Source: Gremmenia infestans
Taxonomy: Eukaryota > Ascomycota > Leotiomycetes > Helotiales > Hamatocanthoscyphaceae
Reading direction: 5' to 3'
Length of the DNA: 64,000 nt
Assembly (NCBI GenBank): GCA_032629725.1
Contig: JAFEVB010000005.1
Coordinates: 310,001-374,000, forward strand
This document shows, piece after piece, positions 24,181 to 36,167 of the stretch. The number at the start of each line of letters is the position of its first letter. Within the stretch, counting starts at the first letter, position 1. The notes below the pieces were generated by a model, which was not told the DNA's origin, ran no database searches, and saw only the letters and a list, made by a program, of their open reading frames with translations. A program made the position numbers and the translations under genes.

Positions 24181-24830
24181 CAATGACTACCTAGGTAAGA
24201 ACTAGTATCAACAGGAAATGGAGAGAGCGGAAATAAAGGGTACGGGGATAAGTATTTGGGGAAATGATGGCCGGTTTCCAGGTTGAGAAAACTGCGAATT
24301 TCTTTGCACGGCCGTTCACGGTTCATCTGCCGAAATGAGATGATGCTCTTACTCGATTTCAACCCACCCCGCAAAAGTCATTTCCACAGGAAAGAGAATT
24401 AGAATTATCTGAATATTACACTGTCCACGATCAACCTTTCCGTCTTACATGCCTCTTGTCCAGCATATATGAGAAACATTTCCCATATCTCGTTGTATAT
24501 CGATGATTTACACCTCCTAACTATCAATCAAAACTTTTCAAAAGAACCGCATTCTACTAAGTGAATCGAGGTTGGTATCTTAGCACTACTCTCCCGTCTC
24601 CTTCTCAAACCTGCCCGTCGACACAAGTCCCACATGATTCTGACTTGTATCAGCCAGCTAACTTGTGATTACAGATGGAATGAGGGAACTACTAGGGAAA
24701 GAGAAAGAACAACAATGCCCACTCGACAGGCATGTAGCAAGGTAGAGTTCTTCTCGGCAGGATAGGGTATGATATGGTATGGTATTGATCGGTAGGTGTA
24801 AGATATATGCTCTCCCCCACACACACTTTT
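24181..24830. other. Intergenic spacer
   Basis: 650 bp. The palindrome TACCTAGGTA sits at 24188-24197 just after the stop codon of the upstream gene. Otherwise AT-rich, with no gene seen. Confidence 0.5.
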
Positions 24831-25520
24831 CTAAACTCCTCGTGTGAGATAAATTCCTCTCATCAAAAATAAGATACAGAGATCTGACATGTTGAGTGAA
24901 GATATTGCAAACGTATATGTTGTCCCCGCCTCATCACCCATTCCTCCGTAGAGGAGAACGCACGCCCAAGTCTTCAAAATCTCCGTAAAGCTAACCCGTA
25001 CCCGTAACGGCAAGAAATATCCATCTCCCTGCACGTCGAATCGCCGATAAAACACTCCCGTCGAAGCCCTCCAAGCCACTCCAATCCTTTCTGGTTCTGC
25101 CATATCCATCAAGACCGCGTGCGTACAGCAAGAGCCGTATTGCGGCTGGCCTGGCTCATTCCACTTCAATCCTTCCTTCGCATTACATATGATTGCTCCT
25201 AGCTTCTCTAAACCAACCCTTCGTTCAACGCCAAACTCCTAAATAAACGCATAAATATCCCTAGACCCAAACCCGAACCCGCTTTTCCGGGAAAAGGTAA
25301 AGTTTATTTGCCATAGCCTGTGAGAAGTCAGAATGCAATGCAATGAAGAAGCAGAAAGAGGTCTGGGGAGAAGAAAGAACGGTGGCGTACCAGGGTCGTC
25401 AGGTTGTTCTTTTGGGGCGCCCATTTCCTTCCTCCTGATTATTATTGCTTGAATCGAAACTTGTATCCGAACGGTAGAAGTCAGTGGCTCTGGTACGATT
25501 GTAGCGTACTTTCGAGACAT
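24831..25520 (-). CDS. Small conserved-looking hypothetical protein
   Basis: Not recognised. A good frame at 24831-25198 reads AIICNAKEGLKWNEPGQPQ, then a Cys pair (GSCCTH), MAEPERIGVAWRASTGVFYR and SFTEILKTWACVLLYGG. It has no ATG of its own near the start. The best upstream exon ends at 25391 in MGAPKEQPDDP followed by GTACGC; joining 25391-25424 to 24831-25198 keeps frame (133 aa), or 165 aa if the ATG at 25520 is used. Acceptors at 25199-25200 and at 25208-25209 both fit the phase. The last 45 residues may be intronic or wrong. Soluble, no signal peptide. Confidence 0.4.
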
Positions 25521-27516
25521 TGTGTAGATAGATGTTGAGTCACAATCCGTGAGTTGAGTCACGGAGGAAGTCGAGGAGGTATTTCGTATGAGAGCAGAGG
25601 ATGATAATGATAGATTGAGCTGGCGAACGAAGAATTGAAGGTCGAATTGAGAGATCGCATATGCAGGTAGATAATTCTTGAAATTGAATCAACGTATAGC
25701 CAAAGAGCAAAGAACGAGGTCTGAATTGAACTTTATACTGGACACCAATGGATACGTCCACTTTTCAATGCCCGCGTCCTTGCATAGCATCCTGACGGAC
25801 CCTTAACTACCTACATCTTCAAACATCGGAATAGTCATACGCTATCTCACCATGCGGCTTCTCATTCGAGGGCACAGGATACTTTATGGACACTCGTCCC
25901 CAGAGTATGAGCCTGCCTGATATACGAGCTGAAGCCGCAACACTTGTGATTGGCCGCCTGGCCGTTCTGCCTGGGTGTCATACTGGTGAGGACAAGGCTG
26001 CCTTCTTGGGAAAACGAATAGACGCTGGCTTCAAAGCGCTGCTCCTAGCTCGTGGGGGGTTGAATTTGTGGGGTGGGTGGGTGGTGCTGCCTACCTACTG
26101 AGCTACTGTACTGTAGGTAAGGAAGGTATGCTAGGCTGCCGCTGAGGCTCTTTTGTGCTTAGCCGAGTTTGAGGCATGTTTCGGCGGCACCCGTACCGTC
26201 CATTTGCCATTTGTACAGTACCTACGTTACGTTACGTTACCTACCTATGCAAGGTACATCAAGGCAGTGTTGAGTACCGGTGACGAGAACATGTTTAGGA
26301 GGGATATATGATGGGATAGTGACGACTTGCAGTCATGAACACGGTATGACTAGGTTTTCGGCCCATGTACTCTATGTAGTTCACGTGCGGTTCTTCCGCT
26401 TCGTAAGCTACATATAGAATTAGTCCGATTAGCTAAGGTTTGCGAGGGGAATAATATCATTTAAAAATGTGAGGGGTTTGATGGGAGCTGTTCTTGGAGA
26501 AACCATTTTTGTGAAAGGAGTTCTTCAAGAAACGGTTGGCTTTAGATGGCATATGCCGACTTTGGCAACAAGGTGACCAAGTAACGGAATATTGAGAAGG
26601 GGTGGTTACATCTTTGAACTCGTGGCACAAGACCAGGAGAGAAGGGAAGCATGTAGAGGAGTTTCATCGAAGCCAAGAGCAAAATATAGATCTAGACAGA
26701 GTTTTAGGATCAGACCTACATGCTTGTTGGATGAATGAAAAGAGCCTCCATTTTTGAAGTCTCCGAAAGAAGATAGCCAGAACCATTTGGCAAATTAGGG
26801 TAGGTTCACCGAGATATATTTGAAAACATTTCAAAGTCTATGAATCTTTGTATTACTGAAGCCCTGGCTGGTCGATTGGTCGAAAAATTAGTATTTGTAC
26901 AATGGTTTTCCCTCCCCACAAGCAAGTCCTCGTCCCTCAAGCACTCGTTGTTGGCGAACAACTCGTGCATTCGAGTAAACGACGCGGCTCGCTTCCCCCT
27001 CCATAGAATTCCACTCGTGGCCCCCCAAGATTACAAAAGCAGCCAGCCAGGCTATCAGCATTGGCATAGAAACCGCAGCCATCAAAAACTCTGTGCCACA
27101 TGGGGCCAAAGTACAGATTGGTAGACGTTCGGACGCAAATGCAACGCAAAATCTTCGACCCCGAGCATGCAAAAAAGCAGCAGATCTGGCAATTGGCAGA
27201 GAAAGGAAAAATTATTCACACAAAAGCTTTTAGTCGTTGCCCTTCACAGCCGATACCGCGGCGAGGACAAATCCCGAGAGCCAAAGGAAATTGCAATAAA
27301 AGCAACCTGTCTCCCGCACACCGCCCAATATGCGCAGGAGGTAAAGAAATCTGGTGACGCGATGTAGTCTAAGGGTCGAATGTGAGGTATCATGGTAAAC
27401 AGAAGGAGAACTTTTAAGACACGTTTTAGAAAAGGCCCGCCGCAATGCAAGTTTAACCCGCCGGTCTATGCACAGATATTAGGATATTGCCGAATACACT
27501 TTTGTGTATGATCGAT
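25521..27516. other. Long intergenic region
   Basis: 2 kb between the 5' side of a small - strand gene and the 3' end of eIF4G. It contains a short (GTTAC)n run at about 26226-26240 next to CCTACCTA motifs. Only short ORFs without family signature are present. Confidence 0.5.
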
Positions 27517-30500
27517 TCAAGACTCGCTGTCCTTCTTGTCTTCAGACTTGTCTGCTGGTGCAGGGGTCGCCTTGGACAACGCTGGGGAGACAGATGTCGA
27601 AGGTGGAGAGGCTGGGTTCTCGGCTTCTCCTGATCCTAATCCTGCAAGGAGACTAATTTGAATATTAGAGGAAGATCCGTGTTGAAAGGGGGCGAAAACA
27701 TACCTGAATGCATTTGCGGAAGTAGCCGACTCCTTTTCCTTTTGTTGAGGGGGTGTGCCAGTTCTTGATGATGCTCCCGAGTCTTCACCTGCTCTGCCCA
27801 ATGAGCCACCAGGGCCCATCTTGTTTTGCCTGCTGTTGCTTCGAGAAGAAAACATCGAGGTAGGCCCAAACGACATCTGTTGGCTCGAATGTCTGTTTGT
27901 ACTGTTTTTGTTGGTCAAGCGACGCAAGTCATCCATACCAACGGTGTTTTTCTGATAGTCGACAGGAGGTTGATTTCCATATTGATTCGAGAAATTCCGC
28001 GAATCGCCACGACCCATTTGCATACGTCCACCACCACCACCACCACCGCCACCTCCACGCTGGCTACCACGAGCATTCTCTGCGGCTTTTTGTGCAGCTG
28101 CAGCTTCGGCCTGTTTCAAAAGTTAGTGTAACTCACAAAATGATCGTTGAAATTAACATACCTCGGCTCGGACCTCCTCAAGTGTCTTGGGACCCTTGTT
28201 CTGTTCCTTTGATTGCCAACGCTTCTTTCGGAGATCGACAATGTCCATCAACATGAATCTCAGACGGCTGGGAAGATCTGGCGTCACAACCAGTGCCTCA
28301 ATTCGGGAGAAATAGACGTCCATCATAGGCTTGCCCTTCTCGGTACTGTCCAAGTTGGCACCGATGGTTTTGAGGAGCTTGGTCAATGATTCGATTTCAG
28401 CTTCATCAGGAATACCAGTGTAGTCCACAAGCTTCTTCACACACTCGTGCATGATACGCTCCGTAAGCATACTGAGCTTGTAGAGCTCACCAATGAACTG
28501 CACAAGACCAAGACCACGACGCTTTGCACCGGCAGCAATGTAGTATTCCTCAGAGAGCATAGCAGCCTCGCCCGACTTCTCCTCGCCACGTTCACCTTCA
28601 GGCTTGTCGGGTAGATCCATCTTCCAACCTCGCTCGAATTCTTCTTGACACCTGTTGAGTAGATACTTTCGGAAAAGGTTGCCTCCGGAAACGATGTTGC
28701 CGTTTTTGTCGAGAATGCTCTCATCTTTGATATCGGGGCTCATTGTCTCCAACATCCGCTTGCAAAATTTAGCATACATAGAAGCCCAGTGAGCCTCATC
28801 GGTGGCTTTCTCAAAGGTGAGTTGAATGACTTGTCGAAGAGTGCGTCCGTCAGCCTCATCTTTAGACTGAGCAGCGATGGCGAGAATTTGATCTGCGATC
28901 TTGTCAAACTTCTCGGGGGTCATTTTGTTCAATGCAGCCTTCACCTTTCGTTGAACCATGTCGGGCTCCATGTGACCAGAAGCACCAGATGCGCCGGGAG
29001 CAGGGCCGGCTACGCCAGTTGCAGCTTGATTACCAATGCTGCGAGGCTTCCATCCAGAAGCAGATACTTGAATAGGCTTAAGATCCATACCCGCTGTGAG
29101 CGGCATAGTCTTCGCCGCTTGAGCTTCAGCTTTGGCGTTGGGGGGGTGTCCATGGGGCCTGCTGTTATTGCGCTGAGATTTACTCGGTTGCCGAGGAGAG
29201 TTTGGAATGTTGTACTGAGAACTTTGGCGCGACATTGCATTGCCACCTGGGAAGGATCCACCACCCATACGAGGAAGTGAATTCATTGAATTCATTGTTG
29301 CAATTGGAGGTCGTGCCATCGTGCCTTGCGCCATCGCAAAACGTTGATCCGAAGTTGTACCAGGCGGTAAAGTCTTGCCACCCACAGCGCCAAATTGTCC
29401 CATAGCAAAAGCCCCAGGAGCGTTATTCCTGGCGGAGCCCTGTCTTGGACCCATTCCAGTAGTTCTCGTCGAAGCTGATCTGGCTGAACCTCCATCACCT
29501 TCTCCAATAAGAAGCTTGATCTGAGACTCAAACTCTAGTGATGGCTTCTCAGTAAAGACCTTTTGGAATTGGAGCAAGAACTCCTTGTCGTACTTGAAAT
29601 TCTTGCCCTTGTTCGTGACAGCGGTGTTCAGAGCTGGATTAGGAGAATTAATGTTGGTGGGATACAAAGCAGGGTTGATAGCAGTCAAGAATCGAGCCGA
29701 CTTAAGCGACTGTAGAGCAGCACTTGGTTGCGGTGCCTCAACGGGCTTTGTATTGAGCGGTGCCAAATTAAGAGCAGCTGGTTTGCCGCGCTTCTCTGAA
29801 GCATTGACTTTGGGGGGTGGGCCCATAGAATCATCGGAAGCTGGAGTTGAGGCTCCGCTATCAGTTCCGAGTGTAAGGCCGGAGAGCTTCGAGGCTAAAG
29901 TAGATGGCGTTGTAGGCGTGTTCTTGTCATCATCCTTGCTCAGAGACTTGATATCCTTTTTGAGCTCAGCTTGAATGTCAACCTTGTCACTACCCTTGGC
30001 CTCAGCCTCTTTCCTCTTCTGCTCGCGCTCATCTTCGAGGCGCTCCATCTCACGCTCTTGTTCTTTGAGCTTACGATCGTTCTCCTCGTCTTGTTGCTTG
30101 CGCTTGACTGCATTTTCCTTTTCTACGGCAGCCTTCTCAGCATCTCGCTTTGCAAGTATCTCAGCCTCCTTCTTCTCTCGCGCGGCCTCTTCTTCCTCTA
30201 TCTCCCGAATTTGGCGCTCCAATTCTTCTTCCTCGTCTTGCTTAGCCTTGTCGGCAGCGGCTTTCGCATCGGCTTCCTCCTTAGCCTTAGCCGTCTTAGC
30301 ATCTTCTGCTGCCTTAGCCTCAGCATCTGCCTTTATCTTTGCTTCATCCTTCGACTTGTCTTCAGCGGCCTTTGCAGCTTCATCAGCCTTGGCTTGATTG
30401 TCAGCAGCTTTGTCTGACTTTTCAGCGGCAGCTTTTTGCTTGACAGCTTCTAAGACTTCTTTCTGGATCTGCTCTTTGCTCTTAACAGCGGCGCTGTCAT

Positions 30501-32619
30501 TGCGAGAATGTTGAGGAGTCGACGACTTTGGTGGAGGTGTGGGTGTTGAAGCAATTACGGGAGGTGTCCTGGTTCGGTTGCTTGGTGCTGGGGAAGCGGG
30601 AGCCTTGAAAGCCTCCACATCAACTGCTTCACCATCAGGTCTTTTGATTACAATAGCAGCATTCTTTCGAGCAGGTCTCGAAAAAGAGCTAGATTGTGAG
30701 GCGGTAGCCTTTGCTGCAGGCTGTGGAGTATGAGGATGAGAGACCGACGGCGTCATAGAAGGAGTTTGGGGCTGGCCCATGCTGGAAGCTGGTCTCTGAT
30801 CGGCGGACATCTGCGAAGAGTTTCGCGACATTGGCTGCGTTTGAGGTGCGTATTGTCCAGGGATGTAGGCGTTTGGTTGTTGATAGCCGGGTTGGGGGGA
30901 TTGTGGGGGACCAGGTCCCATGTACTGCATCTGAGGGTACATGTAGGGAGTGGCTGTCATAGGCATACCTCGTGGGTCAAAAGCTTGAGGCTGGTAGTTA
31001 GGATAGCCGCCCTGTTGCATAGTTAGAAATCTTTCAAAATCGACACTCGCAGGAGAAAGATCGATGGAATGCACGTCAAATCGCGGAACGCCAACAAGAG
31101 GGGGGGGGAGAGGGGGAAGAGCAGATTGATCAGCAGAAGAAGCTCGACGTTCCAATTGAGCTGAGGGAGGTGATTCATTGCCACGCGTCAATTGCATGGA
31201 ATGATCACGACCAGCAGGCTCCGCAGGCATCGTGAAGTTCCTCATATCGCTCTGACCGTAACTATCTCGCTCTGTTTGCAACGGCTGGGCGTGCTCGCGC
31301 GACATGTACTGGGGACCGTAGATTTCCTGCGAAGAATATCTTTGGTTTCGCTGCCGCCCTGATGAGCACTTCTCATTATTTCGCGCAGCCCAACTTTTGC
31401 CACCCTTGTTGCCTCTATTGTTGTTGAATTTGTTGCCCAAAAACTCTGACTGATGGTTTGAAGAAGAAGGGTTCTTTACTGCTTGGCCCTGCATCTGGGG
31501 GTATCCTCCATATCCTCCGTATTGCTGGGGGTTCTGCATTGGCATTACCGGGTTCATGTTGGGTGTACCGGGCAAGGCGGGCGCCAGAGCTGGACTTCGA
31601 GCAGCTTGGTGTGGCGAATTAGGGTAGTTGGGCATGCGGCCTTGTCCTTGGAAAGGGGGGGCCATCGCACCGCGACCCTGACTTGAGTTCCTAAATTGTG
31701 AGTTGTTTCCAGGAGGGTAGCCCATTTGCTGTTGCTGCTGGAATTGGGGATTGTTGTAGTTGCCGCGGCCTCGACCTTGTGGAGGGAAACTACCGCGTCC
31801 GGGACCTGCACCAGTACCCTGATTGCCGCCCATTTCACCTTGTGCAGATTGCGATGATTCGCGACGGAGATGGCCAGATTGTTGGTTGCCGGGAGCAAGA
31901 GGGCCTTGAGTGCCAGATGCTTGTCTCATGTGACGCTGTTAAACATAAGTGATTAGTAAAATTAAATGCGCCAATAGGAGGTGCCGCAAACTTACATCGC
32001 CATCGCCGCCGAGAGAACCAAAAGTCACCCCATTGCCTTGTCCAGCCAAACCGGAAGGTGGTCTTCCACCGCTAGCAGAAGGTTGCGGGATTGGGGTAGG
32101 TGACTGTGATGGGGATATAACTTTGGGATTGCTGGGAATTGAGATAGGCGCAGAAGACGTGGGTTGCGCAACCTGAGGAGTGCTGTGGGACGCAGCAGGG
32201 GAATCGGTGATGGATCCAAATTGGATGCTACTCTTAGAACCGCCAACCGGGCCACCATTGGGTACGAAACCGTTGGGTCCAGTTGCGCTGATGGTCACTG
32301 AACTCTTGCGGCTATGATCCATAGCACTACCATTAGCTACAGCACTGCTATGTGCGATAGCAGGTGCAGCAGACACTGCCGGTACCGCAGGAGGAATCGA
32401 GGATCTGCCATTCACCGGCGAGATCGAAGAAGTCTTTCCATGTTGTACCGGCGCAGAACCACCGACAGCCACGGCGGGAGAAGGAGTCGAGGAGCCCGTC
32501 GCGATGGGTGGCGACGAGACTGCCTTTGCTGCGTTAGCGTAAGACACGGTGGACTGCGACGCGCTGGAGCTGTGGGAGGCCTGGCTTGGGTTTTGTGATT
32601 GTTGGGACACGGAAGTCAT
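27517..32619 (-). CDS. TIF4631: Translation initiation factor eIF4G
   Basis: Scaffold of the cap-binding complex linking eIF4E, eIF4A, poly(A)-binding protein and the small subunit. Exons 31996-32619, 28162-31935, 27704-28110 and 27517-27652 give 1646 aa from ATG 32619. Order: Ser/Pro/Gln-rich N-terminus (with SYANAAKA near 26), RGG/Gln-rich part, a long Glu/Lys/Ala coiled coil (about 690-870), the eIF4E-binding motif YDKEFLL near 986, and the MIF4G HEAT domain from about 1200 (VQRKVKAALNKMTPEKFDKI) to about 1440. An RGG patch follows, then the conserved tail NAFSLLAGLGSGEAENPAS. The last intron (27653-27703, 51 nt) has no stop and a multiple-of-three length, so it also reads through. Confidence 0.95.
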
Positions 32620-33209
32620 AGGGTGAACGTTTCGAAGATGACCTCGTGTGGTGTTCGGGAGGGTGTTGTGTGTTTTCTTTCGGATGACGTATCGCGACGA
32701 ACAGAGACGTAGATATCCTTTCCAGAAGGGTGACCGGATATCAAATCTGATCTGTTCGATTCAGAGGGCGACGATGTGACTCGAAGAGGAGTGGAGTTGG
32801 TGGTGGTGGAGGAAAAGCCGAAGTAAATCGCTTTCTCTCGTGGGAAAGATTACTGCCTGAGAGAGGGCAAAAACTGATCCAAGGAGTGGAATTCGCAGCA
32901 GAACGTCGAAACGGATGCCAGCGATAATTATGAGGTGGGATGAGGTACGAGTATATCGTAACAGGATTCGCCGCGAGTGATCTTCTACGGAATAGAAGAT
33001 GTCGTGGGAATTTAGGGGTGGGTGTGTGTTTGTGATGTTCTCAATAGAGAAAAGGATGAGGAGAGGAAAATCTTCGAAATACTTTCTTGGGGATAAATTT
33101 GGACCAGTGGCCATTAGTGGCCTAGCGCTAGTCGGGTTTAGGGCGGACCCGATATGTGAGCACTCTAACATAATTCATTTGGGGCCCGGCCATTCACGCG
33201 TGGGCAGTG

Positions 33210-33230
33210 CAGTCAGTCAGTCAGTCAGTC
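33210..33230. repeat. Microsatellite (CAGT)n
   Basis: Five CAGT units, about 590 bp upstream of the eIF4G start. Confidence 0.85.
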
Positions 33231-33839
33231 GGTATTCCTTGTTATATTTGGATGATTAATTGTTATAAATGATTTCCTAGAAATGTGTACGTTGAGGAGT
33301 TTACACAGGTAAGGCATCGCAATCCCTTTTCTGCCACAAACAGTGAAGCAAAAGTAGGCACCTAAGGTATCGTCCACCCAGCCTCTAAATCCGAGCACAG
33401 CAACGCGCCCAGGCTACTTCTACCTCGTATGGCCTGTAACGTATGTGAAAAGTAACTCCGTACTGCCAGATTCTGTCAGCCTTCGAAACACTGGCTGGCA
33501 GCGTCGCGGGAGATTATGATGTGTTCGCTGTGCCCATCTTGGTATATCTTGCCCTAACTTAGCAGCCCTGATTGACTTGCTACTTCCTACTCACCCCTTT
33601 TCTTCTCAAACTATTTGTGGTCGCCTTCCAAATCTCTTCTCATCGTAAGAAATAAAAATAAAAAGCGATCAGATCACAGCTGAGCCTGAGCCACCACGAC
33701 TCGTTCAAACACGCTAGGACTGGAGGACTAGGATCACCCCTTTCCTTATTGCTTCCCTCTTCCGTCCGACTCCCTGTACTACGGAATATTTGAAGATTTT
33801 TCCTTTAAAAGAAGCAAACAAAAAACATTACATGTCTTC

Positions 33840-33897
33840 TTCCTCTTCCTCTTCCTCTTCCTCTTCCTCTTCCTCTTCCTCTTCCTCTTCCTCTTCC
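33840..33897. repeat. Hexanucleotide microsatellite (TTCCTC)n
   Basis: About 9.7 perfect units of a pure pyrimidine strand. The + strand ATG at 33832 just upstream would translate it into poly-Ser. The opposite strand is a (GGAAGA)n purine tract. Confidence 0.93.
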
Positions 33898-35232
33898 AAT
33901 AAATCCGCCGAATACCAAATGACTCCCCTTTTGCGGCCATGCCACATGAGTCAAGGCCAAAGCGCGCCCGTCTTCCCCCATTGCCAAGGTCTGTGGTACG
34001 TGTTTGATACCGTACTTGCTATTCAAATACCGTACATGAGTACAAAGTACTTGAAGGAACCGCAAGCCCTGCCAGCCCGGCATCTTGGTTCGTTATCAAG
34101 GTAAATCAACCAACGATGCCTGCGCGGCCATGCGTCAGAACCAAATCATGAATCACCACGGACTTTTATGGGACGGTATGATATGAGATGGTCCGGTATG
34201 GTGTGGTATGATGCGATACGAGTATCCATCTCCTATCATACAAACACCTTGTTACGCCGCAAAGCCACACCCCGGGTCAGCCGTTACACTGAGTCAACCA
34301 ACCCCTAAACAGCTGATGGCGGCCTTTGCCATCAAAGTGGCCATCTCGATCCCATATATAACAAGACCGGTACTTAAATCCGTCTCTAGATCTCCGGATA
34401 AGGTAGTGACAATATTCAGCCCAACCCCAACGGCAATCGGGCATGAGTCACTCTTACAATCTCACAGCATTTGCATCTGCATCTGCAGCATTTCCCAAAA
34501 GCAGAGCTGCAGAACAGTCAGCATGCGGCGCTGCCAGAAATACATGCAGGCCATGCAACATGACGCCGTATCAAACCGCGAGGAAAATGTAGGTAGCCCC
34601 GTGACTGCACCTTCCCGTTATCTTTTTCAAACGGAAAATCTTCTATAAGTCCTTGTTCTCCAACATCGTATCATATTGCTATTAAGTTTTTCTTTTGAGA
34701 GGGATTCGAGATTGGCACGGAAATTACTTCCTTTTGTTCTAGAAGCATGGCATGTCTGCCCGATCCGATGCCCGAGCCCAAGATGGGAATGGCCCCAAGC
34801 GAATGAAATAAATGACTTGCATGTGATCGCCAGCCTGCATCACGGGTCCTGTCACTTTGCTAATTTAAATCAAGAGCCTCAAGTGTCTTTCACTTGTTAC
34901 ATGTACTACCGTAATCTACTTACACCTTTTGAGATTTATAGACTTTTTCTATTCATGATAATTCATAGATATGCTTGTATACCAAGTCACAAAGGGTGGC
35001 TTGCCACTACCTAATGTAGTATTCCCGTTCGCTACCACGCAACCCCCTTTTCACTAATGCCAGGACCATGTTAGTCTCTAGCCCAGTCGGTCCATTTTCC
35101 AATTTATGTCATTTTTCCAATTCGGTCCATTTTACAATACAGTATAATGGCAAACCTGAGAATCTCCCACAAAGTGTTGACACATTTTTCCTCCATCCCA
35201 AATTCTACATCAAACCTTTTCAAAAAGTCAAG

Positions 35233-36167
35233 ATGTCTTCCTTTGTGAATGACAGTCCAGTTACCCTCGAGTTCCTCGAGCTCACACCCGAAACCGCAGA
35301 CCTAGTATTCGCTCAATTCATCTCTCTTCCACAAAGAGACTCCGAACGGGTATCCTTCCTAAAATGTGCCATAAACTACGTCTGGAGTGTCCCCGATAAT
35401 ATGTTTCCATCGACAAGTCAGACTAGCAGCTGGGTCTCCATGATGACAGAGCGATACAACTACTTGGTATCCCTGGAAAAGTCCATGGAAATGTATCAGA
35501 CCTTGACAACGAACGACAACCCCAATGTTTGACCTGTAGGACACACCGTGCTCTACAAAGCCGGCCCGATACATGAACTGGAAGAGTGTTTTTACATGCG
35601 CACGGAAGAACAATCGCACATGCAGTCCAAGATACTGTATGCCAAAGGCCGCGGTGATTTCGACCGCCCTCCCTTCCACGGCTGTTACTTCAGCGCTACC
35701 CGACAAGCCGCCGTCGAATATGCCGCATGGAAGAAACAAGCCACGGACATCCCAGTCGGCATCCTCACCATCGCCGTCCCTGGCTGTCTCCTTGCCTCGG
35801 CAGAAATCACACAAGAGACATGGAAGCGTTACGTCTGGCACTGCAATCACTTCGGACAGCTACCAGCGGATCTACAGGACATACCTCAATATCATGGATT
35901 GCTAGACCGATTTGCTGTTCTTCGAAACAGGTCTTCGAATGTTATACTCATCAGAATGAGATGCCGACATGGAAGTTGGATAATGGCCACAGGGCGATGC
36001 AGTATTGCACCAATTCGGATGATGTGCTCAAGCAGATCTGCGGGCTGGGTGAGGATAAATTTTGGTTGGAGGAGGTTGAGATGCCGTCGTTCGCGACATG
36101 GGTCAGGGAGGATGATGGAAAGGGTGTTTGTGGTCAGTTTAAGTGGACTGGGAGCTCAGGATGCTAG
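35233..36167 (+). pseudogene. Disrupted gene of an uncharacterised fungal family
   Basis: ATG at 35233 (MSSFVNDSPVTLEF) opens a frame that meets TGA at 35530-35532, then continues in the same frame with GHTVLYKAGPIHELEECFY and PPFHGCYFSATRQAAVEYAA through VGILTIAVPGCLL, KRYVWHCNHFGQLP and LLDRFAVLRN. Near 35930 coding shifts by one frame to VFECYTHQNEMPTWKLDNG, AMQYCTNSDDVLKQICGL and a TAG at 36165. This order (LYRGGP-like start, YFSxxxxxAxxYA core, VxWH, MPSW, QYxF) recalls a family of unannotated fungal proteins. No intron with acceptable donor and acceptor removes either break: the TGA context would need a 13-nt intron. TGA could be a G to A change of TGG. Sequencing error remains possible. 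Confidence 0.5.

Larger units (their letters stand above)
32620..35232. other. Long intergenic region with microsatellites
   Basis: 2.6 kb. The eIF4G promoter lies at the left end. It contains (CAGT)n at 33210-33230 and (TTCCTC)n at 33840-33897. Short ORFs near 34208-34648 lack any recognisable signature. No gene supported. Confidence 0.5.

Noticed and set aside
26888..27082. Short - strand ORF beginning MAAVSMPMLIAWLAAFVILGG
   Set aside because: Begins with a plausible hydrophobic helix at ATG 27082, but the rest is unlike any small membrane protein I know and no splice partner was found.
28789..30417. Long + strand ORFs opposite eIF4G
   Set aside because: Shadows of the biased Glu/Lys/Ala codons on the - strand; the sense gene is unmistakable.
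33832..34104. ORF with poly-Ser start
   Set aside because: Open only because of the (TTCCTC)n repeat; the rest lacks protein-like features and family signature.
35526..35540. A 13-nt intron (GTTTGACCTGTAG) removing the TGA at 35530
   Set aside because: Far too short for a fungal spliceosomal intron, and removing 13 nt would break the frame that continues downstream.
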